This document shows, piece by piece, positions 57,476 to 64,000 of a stretch of 64,000 nt of DNA. Under the pieces are notes generated by a model. It saw nothing but the letters and a program-made list of their open reading frames with translations, searched no databases and was not told where the DNA came from. The stretch's first letter is position 1, and the number at the start of each line of letters is the position of its first letter. The translations under genes and the position numbers were made by a program. The stretch comes from Gemmataceae bacterium. Its GTDB lineage: Bacteria > Planctomycetota > Planctomycetia > Gemmatales > Gemmataceae. The stretch spans positions 23,425 through 87,424 of the forward strand of contig SIAJ01000015.1 in NCBI GenBank assembly GCA_009691845.1. The letters are read 5' to 3'.

Positions 57476-57781
57476 TCAGACCTTCAAACTCACCTTGTTC
57501 GAAACCTCTACGAACTTGCTCTTCGTGAATTCGCCCGCAGGGTTCTTGGCATAGTCGAAATACTGCCACATTTGCAGCACGATTTCGTACTCACCGGGCG
57601 TCTTGTCCGAGAGTTCGTAGCTCGTATCGGCACGGGCGTTGACCGTGGCCACAACTTTGCCGTCGCGTCGCACGACCCATTGCAAACCCAGGCCCCAATC
57701 GTTAGTCACGTCGGAACGTGTGACCTTGCGGCCAGCGAGTTTGATCTCGGCTTTCGGTGTGCCTTCGTATTTCTGTTCCAT
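57476..57781 (-). CDS. Small conserved-looking hypothetical protein (101 aa) between two DUF1501 genes
   Basis: MEQKYEGTPKAEIKLAGRKVTRSDVTNDWGLGLQWVVRRDGKVVATVNARADTSYELSDKTPGEYEIVLQMWQYFDYAKNPAGEFTKSKFVEVSNKVSLKV; beta-rich, protein-like composition. Confidence 0.7.
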   Translation of the reverse strand: MEQKYEGTPKAEIKLAGRKVTRSDVTNDWGLGLQWVVRRDGKVVATVNARADTSYELSDKTPGEYEIVLQMWQYFDYAKNPAGEFTKSKFVEVSNKVSLKV

Positions 57782-57795
57782 GTCAGTCTCCGAAT

Positions 57796-57858
57796 GTAGT
57801 AGGCACACTCCGTGTGCCGTTCGAGTTCAAGTGACGGCATATGGAGTGTGCCTACTAC
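57796..57858. repeat. Inverted repeat family R1, copy D (intergenic)
   Basis: GTAGTAGGCACACTCCGTGTGCCGT (57796-57820) versus ACGGCATATGGAGTGTGCCTACTAC (57834-57858): 23/25 arm identity. Confidence 0.88.
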
Positions 57859-59255
57859 TAAAGTCCTACCAATGGTGCGATCGGTGCCCCCTTCGACAAA
57901 GCAATCGGCCGATCCATCTGATCGTGCGTCTCGCCCGAAGGATCGATTCCCAGGCAGTGGTAAATCGTGGCTGTGAAGTCAGCAGGCGTAACCGGATTGA
58001 TAGCGGGATAGGCGGCATTCTTGTCCGATTGGCCGTAAACCTGGCCACCCTTTATGCCGCCGCCGGAAAACAGGACCGAGTAACATTCCGGCCAGTGTTC
58101 GCGGCCCGCATTGCTGCGGGTGATCTTCGGCGAACGGCCGAACTCTGCCGCGACGACGACGAGCGTTTCATCCAGTTGGCCGCTCTTGTCGAGATCGGTC
58201 ATCAGGGCGTGAAAAGCCTTATCGAACGGCGGAACCAATTCTTCCTTGTGGGCCGAGAAATTGTTCCAGTGCGTGTCCCAGGCAAAACCATTCGAACCTT
58301 GTGCGCGTTGCCAATTGCACTGCACCAGGCGGGCTCCTGAATCGAGCAGCCGTTTGCCGAGCATTACCGACTGGCCGAACAGGTTGCGGCCATAGCGTTC
58401 GCGTTCTTCTTTCGAGATGGCCGAGAGATCGACTGCCTTCTTCACGGCGGGCGAGGACAGCACATCGAGCGCACGAGCCTGGTTGTCCTTGATGGCCTGG
58501 CTCATCGCCAACTCGTTCAACTGGCTAGTCTGAGCATTGAGTTGATCAACCAGCGATAGCCGACGCTTCATCACGCTGGATTCAAGAGAAGCCGCCAGCG
58601 GGATGTGGTCGAGCTTGAAATCGTTGTCGTTCGGGTTGCCGCCAGTGAGTAGCGGATCGTACTTGCCGCCGAGTGCTCCCGCGAACTGCCCGGCCCGGCG
58701 ACCGCCGGCCACGTCCATGCGATGTGGCACGATGGCGAACGGAAACATCGGGCCTTTACCCGGCGCGAGCTTCGCCAGAACCGAGCCCATGTGCGGCATG
58801 TCGGCCCTGCTCATCGAATTCACATCCGGAACGGACCCCGGATACTGGTAGCCGGTAAACATCGAGTACGAGCCACGGCCATGATCGTTGTGATCGTGGA
58901 ACATCGTGCGAACTAGGGCGGACTTGTGCATCCACTTGGCAGCGTTCGGCAACAACTCCGAGAAACGTACCCCGCTTAACGAAGTCTGGATCGTCTTGAA
59001 CTCGCCACGAATATCTTCAGGTGCGTCCGGCTTGGGATCAAAGGTATCGAGCTGGGCAGGCCCGCCAGAGAGATAGAGGATAATGCAGTTCTTGGCTTTC
59101 CCGAACGATGCAGGTTTGCCAAGTGATTTCTTGGATTCAGACGAGAGTGCGGTGAGAGACGGCAGTCCGAGCCCCAAAAGCCCGAGGCCGCCCACGCGGA
59201 TCACCTCGCGGCGGTCCCAGCCAGCACAGGTAGAATCGTTAGGAATAAATGGCAT
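57858..59255 (-). CDS. DUF1501 domain-containing protein (copy 6)
   Basis: WDRREVIRVGGLGLLGLGLPSL; IILYLSGGPAQLDTFDPKPDAPEDIRG; AEFGRSPKITRSNAGREHWPECYSVLFSGGG. Confidence 0.92.
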   Translation of the reverse strand: MPFIPNDSTCAGWDRREVIRVGGLGLLGLGLPSLTALSSESKKSLGKPASFGKAKNCIILYLSGGPAQLDTFDPKPDAPEDIRGEFKTIQTSLSGVRFSELLPNAAKWMHKSALVRTMFHDHNDHGRGSYSMFTGYQYPGSVPDVNSMSRADMPHMGSVLAKLAPGKGPMFPFAIVPHRMDVAGGRRAGQFAGALGGKYDPLLTGGNPNDNDFKLDHIPLAASLESSVMKRRLSLVDQLNAQTSQLNELAMSQAIKDNQARALDVLSSPAVKKAVDLSAISKEERERYGRNLFGQSVMLGKRLLDSGARLVQCNWQRAQGSNGFAWDTHWNNFSAHKEELVPPFDKAFHALMTDLDKSGQLDETLVVVAAEFGRSPKITRSNAGREHWPECYSVLFSGGGIKGGQVYGQSDKNAAYPAINPVTPADFTATIYHCLGIDPSGETHDQMDRPIALSKGAPIAPLVGL

Positions 59256-59385
59256 GTGGAGGTCTCAGCAGGCAGGCGGGAAGAACCAACGCCAGGAAGA
59301 AAGAATCGGCGATCCAGGCAGGAATCCTTGAGTTCCAACTTTTGACAGTGTAACATACCTCACGCCTGCTGCAATAGCCTGCCTC

Positions 59386-61797
59386 GTGCTTTTCCTCAAG
59401 CGACCTACCGTGACCCAACGCTACCTTTTCTCGTTCTTCGTGCTTCTGGTTGGCACGAGTGCGTACAGCCAAGGTTTTGTCGAGCGTATCGAGCCGCCAG
59501 TGGTCGAGCGAGGAAAGACAACTCGCGTGACTTTCGTCGGTCGGGATCTCCCCGGCGCGTCGAATGTATGGCATTCGCTGGATTCGACTGCGATTCAGGC
59601 CAAGGCCGTCGAGAGCGGACCATCGCGGGCTGTGTTCGATTTGATCGTTGCCAAGGATGCACCGGTCGGAATCTGCGGCGTCCGCGTGGCGACAAGAGAC
59701 GGGTTCAGCAACGCCCATCTCTTGCTCGTCGACGATCTGCCTGTTCGTGCGGCTTCGAGGAAGTTAGAGTTGCCGAGTGCGATCTGGAACACGTTCCAAG
59801 AGGCCACGGTTGATCGCTACGAAATTCAGCTGCCCAAGGGCCGCATGAGCTTCGAGATTGTCGGCAGTCGACTTGGCAAGGACGCGGACCCGCTGCTCAC
59901 GATCCGCGATGCGAAGGGGCGCCTTATTCTGGAACGCGATAACGACCCTGGCCTGTATTTCGACAGTCGCTTCGAACACGATTTCACGGAGGCAGGAACG
60001 TACACGGTTGAAGTTCGCGAGGCCCGCTATCGAGGTTCCGAACATCAACAGTACGTCTTGCGAATTGGCCGCTTCCCGGCCGGGCGAGTTGCGATTCCCT
60101 CGGCACTCCGCGTTGGGAAAAATGAACTTCGGTTGCCGGAAATCGCTGGCCCTGCCATTGCCGTGGAAGCGACCACGCGACAACCGGGCGCCTATATTGC
60201 GAACCTGCGTCGGCCCGGCGACGATGGCTCATCCTGGTTTCCAATCACCTCAACCGATGACGATGTGACGATTGGCAACAATTACAACGAGACGCGAGCG
60301 AAAGGTCTACGCTGGGCTTCGTCGCCCGCAACAACGCTGGCGTTTAACCTCTCGCCTCTGCGAGCGAATCCGTTTCTGGCACTCGACGCCCTGTTGCTCA
60401 CAGGTAAAGCCCAGGCGACTCCGGCCAAGGTGCCCGGTGTGTTGTGCGGCGTCCTGCGTACGCCCGGCGAACGTCAGGCTTTTCAGTTCGAACTGGCGAA
60501 GGGGCAGAAGATTGCCGTGCGTGCCGAGGCGAAGTCCCTGAACTCACCTGTCGATTTGGATGTGGTACTGGTCGACAAGGTTGGCCGTGAACAGCGGCGA
60601 GCGAACGAGGTCAAGGACGAGATCACCTTCGACTTCACGGCCCAGAACGCGGGAACCTATGGCATCATGGTTCGCGACCAACTCCGCGATGGCGGACCGG
60701 CCTTTGCCTATCGAATCACGGTTGTCGATGGATTGTTGCCGCCAGGTCTTTCCGCCGAGGTCGAAGGGCTGACCATTCCGCAAGGAACGTATCAGCCGAT
60801 TCCGATCACCGTCGCCCGCAACGGCCACGTTGGTCCGATTGCGTTGAAGCTGATCGGTGCGCCCCCGGGCGTCGTGCTCGTACCCGATTCGATTGCCGAA
60901 AACGAAAATGCGGTTGTCTGCCGAATCGAGGCGGTCGCCAGCACGCCTCTGGGTATCTATGCCCCGCAGATTATTGCCGAGGCGGGAAGCGTAAAAACGC
61001 TGGTGCGAACGCAGCCTCTCATCGACAAACGGCTCATTAATGTCGACTTGATTCTACATGCTCTGCGTGAGGATCAGACAAGGCTGCCGCCATCCCTGAC
61101 CGATCGGTTCGCCTTGCAGATCATGCCGCCGAGCCCGTTCACGATGGAGTTGCCGGAGAAGTCGATCACCTTGGCCCGGTACCAAAAATCAGGCGTGCCC
61201 GTCGTAACCACGCGTGAGAAGGGATTTGCAGAGCCCATCACGCTCACGGCCAAGGGCGGGCAAATTGCGGACAAGAACGAAGGGCGGACGCGAGTCTATG
61301 CCGAGTTCGCGGACGCAACCCCATCGACGTTAAGCGTGAATGGCGTTGTCGTCTCAAAAATCCTCTCGAACATCGGCAAAACGCGAATCGAGGTTTCCGC
61401 TACGGCAATTCACCAGGGGCGGCGCGTGACGTTGACCCGCACGTTTGAGCTGGACTTGACCACGGCATTCACAGTATCGGGTGAGCCGAAGAAGCTAGCG
61501 CTGCTGCCAGGCGAATCGGCCAAGATGCGCATCGTTGCTACGCGGGTGAAATCATTCGATGGAGATGTCCGTGTGGAATTGCCGCGTATCAACGGCCTGT
61601 CGATACCCGAGACCGTTGTCATTCCGAAAGGACAATCGGGGGTCAATGTGGAGATCCGCGTGCTGCCCGATGCGATGCCGAACCGGCACAACCTTCAGGG
61701 ACGAGCAACCAGCACTGTCGATGGATTTGAGGAAGAACAACGCGGCCAGTTTGTCGAGGTTGAAGTTCGTAAGGTGGAAGTACCGACGAAGAAATAG
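59386..61797 (+). CDS. Secreted pre-peptidase C-terminal (PPC)/Ig-like domain protein
   Basis: Signal peptide near LFSFFVLLVGTSAYS; VERIEPPVVERGKTTRVTFVGRDLPG; PKGRMSFEIVGSRLGKDADPLLTIRDAKGRLILERDNDPG. Confidence 0.7.
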   Translation: MLFLKRPTVTQRYLFSFFVLLVGTSAYSQGFVERIEPPVVERGKTTRVTFVGRDLPGASNVWHSLDSTAIQAKAVESGPSRAVFDLIVAKDAPVGICGVRVATRDGFSNAHLLLVDDLPVRAASRKLELPSAIWNTFQEATVDRYEIQLPKGRMSFEIVGSRLGKDADPLLTIRDAKGRLILERDNDPGLYFDSRFEHDFTEAGTYTVEVREARYRGSEHQQYVLRIGRFPAGRVAIPSALRVGKNELRLPEIAGPAIAVEATTRQPGAYIANLRRPGDDGSSWFPITSTDDDVTIGNNYNETRAKGLRWASSPATTLAFNLSPLRANPFLALDALLLTGKAQATPAKVPGVLCGVLRTPGERQAFQFELAKGQKIAVRAEAKSLNSPVDLDVVLVDKVGREQRRANEVKDEITFDFTAQNAGTYGIMVRDQLRDGGPAFAYRITVVDGLLPPGLSAEVEGLTIPQGTYQPIPITVARNGHVGPIALKLIGAPPGVVLVPDSIAENENAVVCRIEAVASTPLGIYAPQIIAEAGSVKTLVRTQPLIDKRLINVDLILHALREDQTRLPPSLTDRFALQIMPPSPFTMELPEKSITLARYQKSGVPVVTTREKGFAEPITLTAKGGQIADKNEGRTRVYAEFADATPSTLSVNGVVVSKILSNIGKTRIEVSATAIHQGRRVTLTRTFELDLTTAFTVSGEPKKLALLPGESAKMRIVATRVKSFDGDVRVELPRINGLSIPETVVIPKGQSGVNVEIRVLPDAMPNRHNLQGRATSTVDGFEEEQRGQFVEVEVRKVEVPTKK

Positions 61798-61851
61798 CTT
61801 TTCGCATATGGCGGCAGGCCTCCAGTGCCTGTCGGGGTTTTCGGGAGATTA

Positions 61852-61875
61852 GGAACAGACCTCGAGGTCCGTTCC
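61852..61875. promoter_or_regulatory. 24-bp near-perfect palindrome upstream of the DUF1549 gene at 61896
   Basis: GGAACAGACCTCGAGGTCCGTTCC; function unknown (RNA hairpin, operator or repeat remnant). Confidence 0.45.
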
Positions 61876-61895
61876 CACGAGAAAAGGACTCCGAG

Positions 61896-64000
61896 ATGAA
61901 TCGTGTAGTAGCCTGCATCGTCGCATTGGTCATCACAGGCACACTCGGAGCCGCTGAGCCCGTCCAGTTCCGCACCGACGTGATCGCTGCCTTATCTCGC
62001 GCTGGCTGCAATCAAGGGGCCTGTCACGGCTCCCCACAAGGGAAAAATAATTTTCGCCTCAGCCTCCGCGGCTACGATGCCGACCTCGACTACTCGACCA
62101 TCGTTCGCGAAATGGCTGGCAGGCGTGTGGATCGAGTCTCACCGGAACGCAGTCTGATCTTGTTGAAAGGCTCGGGCAAACTCGCTCACGGTGGCGGTCG
62201 CGTATTCGGAGCCGGCGAAGCGGCGTTTGAAACGATCAAGCAGTGGATCGCCGAGGGTTGCCTGGATAGTAAGCCCTCCACTTTGCAGAAGCTCGAAGCC
62301 AGCGTGAAAGAAACAGCCGGCCCAACTCGTCAACTTGTGGCCAAGGCTCTATTGAAGGATGGCACGAGCCGCGATGTGTCCGAGTTAGCCGTATTCACCT
62401 CCAGCGATATTAACTCCGCACCCGTCACTCCCCTGGGTCTCGTCCACTTCAAGCAGACGGCTGATACGTCGATATTAGTTCGCTATCTGGATCAGATCAC
62501 CAGCGTGAGATTGACGCACGTCCAACACGATTTGTCATTCAAGTTTAGCTCGCCACGCGTGGCCAATTTCATCGACGAGCACGTCTTCGCGAAGCAGAAG
62601 GAACTGCAACTGCTGCCTGCGCCGATCGCGTCGGACGAGGTTTTTTTGCGTCGCGTCTATCTCGACACGATTGGCATGTTACCCGCGCCGGAAGAGGCCA
62701 TCGCGTTTCTCGATTCAAAGGAGACCGATAAACGGGCGAAACTGATCGACAAGTTGCTAGGACGCGAGGAATACGCATCGTTCTGGGCTCTCAAATGGGC
62801 CGACGTTTTGCGAGGCAGCCCGACGACAATCAGCGAACGAGGCGTGCATAGCTTCCACCGATATCTCGTGAAGATCGTGGCCGACGATCGGCCGATGAAC
62901 GAGTTCGCCCGCGAATTGCTCACCGGCCTCGGCAACACCTTGAACAAGCCGCAAGCGAACTTCTATCGGGTCGCCCGCACGCCGGAAGAGGCGGCCGAGA
63001 ATGCGGCCCAGCTATTCATGGGGTCGCGGGTGGGTTGTGCGAAGTGTCACAATCATCCCTTCGAAGCGATCACGCAGGACGATTACTACGGCCTGGCGGC
63101 GTTCTTTGCCCGGGTGCAATTCAAGGGAACACAGTTCGGCCTCGACGACGAAATCGTTTATCTGGCCTCGAACCGCGAGATTCAGCATCCCAAGACTCGA
63201 AAGAACCAGCCGCCGGTTGCGTTCGGCACACCGGCGATCTTGCTCAATCCGGAAGATGATCGCCGCGAGAAATTCGTCGACTGGCTGACTGCCCCTGACA
63301 ACAAATACTTCGTCCCTTCGCTGGTGAACCGCTTTTGGTTTCATCTGCTCGGCAAGGGAATCGTCGATCCCGTGGACGACTTCCGCGACACGAATCCGCC
63401 CAGCAATCCGCAATTGTTGAAAACTCTCACCGACGAGTTCATCCGCAACGGTCAACGCGTGAAGCCGATGATTCGTTTGATTCTTAATTCGAGTACCTAC
63501 CAACTGGCCAGCACCGGCACTCCGGGGCAATCGAAATTCGCGGCCAAGCCTGACCGCTATTTCACCCGCTCGGCCATCCGCATGCTGTCGGCGGAGCAGA
63601 TCCTTGATGCCACATCGTCCGCGACCGGAGTCCCCGAGACGTTCAAGGGTTTCCCGAAAGGAACGCGAGCCCTCGAACTTCCTGAAGGGGGCATCAATCA
63701 TCCGTTTCTGCAGGCGTTCTCAAAACCAGTGCGCGATGTGACGTGTGAGTGCGCCCGGGAAGAGGACCCCTCGCTGCCGCAAGTGATTCACCTCTTAAAC
63801 AACGCGGGCTTGCTGGCGAAGGTGAGGTCTCCCGATGGCCGCATCGGGACTTGGCTGAAGGAGAAGAAAGAACTGGAGTGGATTGTCGAGCATGTGTATC
63901 TCGCTTCATTGAGCCGACGGCCGACGGAACGCGAGCGAGAAGTGGTGCTGGCTCACTTGAAGACGATCAGCAGTACGGCCGAGGGGTTGCACGATTTGCA
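61896..64000 (+). CDS. DUF1549/DUF1553 (PSCyt2/PSD1) protein, partial at 3' end
   Basis: Manual translation from ATG 61896: MNRVVACIVALVITGTLGAAEPVQFRTDVIAALSRAGCNQGACHGSPQGKNNFRLSLRGYDADLDY...VGCAKCHNHPFEAITQDDYYG...VDPVDDFRDTNPPSNPQLL...DVTCECAREEDP. Absent from ORF track because it runs off the window. Confidence 0.92.
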   Translation, partial: MNRVVACIVALVITGTLGAAEPVQFRTDVIAALSRAGCNQGACHGSPQGKNNFRLSLRGYDADLDYSTIVREMAGRRVDRVSPERSLILLKGSGKLAHGGGRVFGAGEAAFETIKQWIAEGCLDSKPSTLQKLEASVKETAGPTRQLVAKALLKDGTSRDVSELAVFTSSDINSAPVTPLGLVHFKQTADTSILVRYLDQITSVRLTHVQHDLSFKFSSPRVANFIDEHVFAKQKELQLLPAPIASDEVFLRRVYLDTIGMLPAPEEAIAFLDSKETDKRAKLIDKLLGREEYASFWALKWADVLRGSPTTISERGVHSFHRYLVKIVADDRPMNEFARELLTGLGNTLNKPQANFYRVARTPEEAAENAAQLFMGSRVGCAKCHNHPFEAITQDDYYGLAAFFARVQFKGTQFGLDDEIVYLASNREIQHPKTRKNQPPVAFGTPAILLNPEDDRREKFVDWLTAPDNKYFVPSLVNRFWFHLLGKGIVDPVDDFRDTNPPSNPQLLKTLTDEFIRNGQRVKPMIRLILNSSTYQLASTGTPGQSKFAAKPDRYFTRSAIRMLSAEQILDATSSATGVPETFKGFPKGTRALELPEGGINHPFLQAFSKPVRDVTCECAREEDPSLPQVIHLLNNAGLLAKVRSPDGRIGTWLKEKKELEWIVEHVYLASLSRRPTEREREVVLAHLKTISSTAEGLHDL

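Noticed and set aside
51175-57858. CRISPR array from the clustered hairpins around 49.6-57.9 kb
   Set aside because: Elements are single inverted repeats in different intergenic gaps, not direct repeats with regular spacers; no cas genes.

Overview
The window looks like a planctomycete chromosome segment (Gemmata-like gene content; lineage is inference). It is dominated by paralogous secreted planctomycete-type families: 6 DUF1501 proteins, 4 DUF1549/DUF1553 (PSCyt2/PSD1) proteins, 3 large pre-peptidase/Ig-like secreted proteins, 1 DUF1552 + DUF1592/1588/1585 pair, and 2 PVC-type CxxCH heme-binding beta-propeller proteins. One of the latter is a 1647-aa fusion of SGNH hydrolase, beta-propeller, HEAT, discoidin, cupredoxin and cytochrome c. 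Other genes: truncated nirB (GTG start, missing from the ORF track), a SET-domain protein, isochorismatase-like hydrolase, polysaccharide deacetylase, ModF-like double ABC ATPase, SMP-30 lactonase, MFS transporter, creatininase, CehA/McbA-type PHP hydrolase, beta-CASP MBL nuclease, TolB-like protein, acyl-CoA carboxylase beta subunit, sulfatase, O-antigen ligase, a desaturase-like membrane protein with lost His boxes, and two tandem ABC-2 permeases, one frameshifted at a G9 tract. The most unusual signals are (i) the repeated PPC / DUF1549-1553 / DUF1501 module with an atypical CX4CH motif, and (ii) several families of interspersed inverted repeats. Some of these repeats lie inside coding sequence (two copies in the ABC ATPase gene, one in a signal-peptide region) and others abut or supply stop codons. 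I saw no CRISPR array, rRNA, tRNA, transposase or phage genes.
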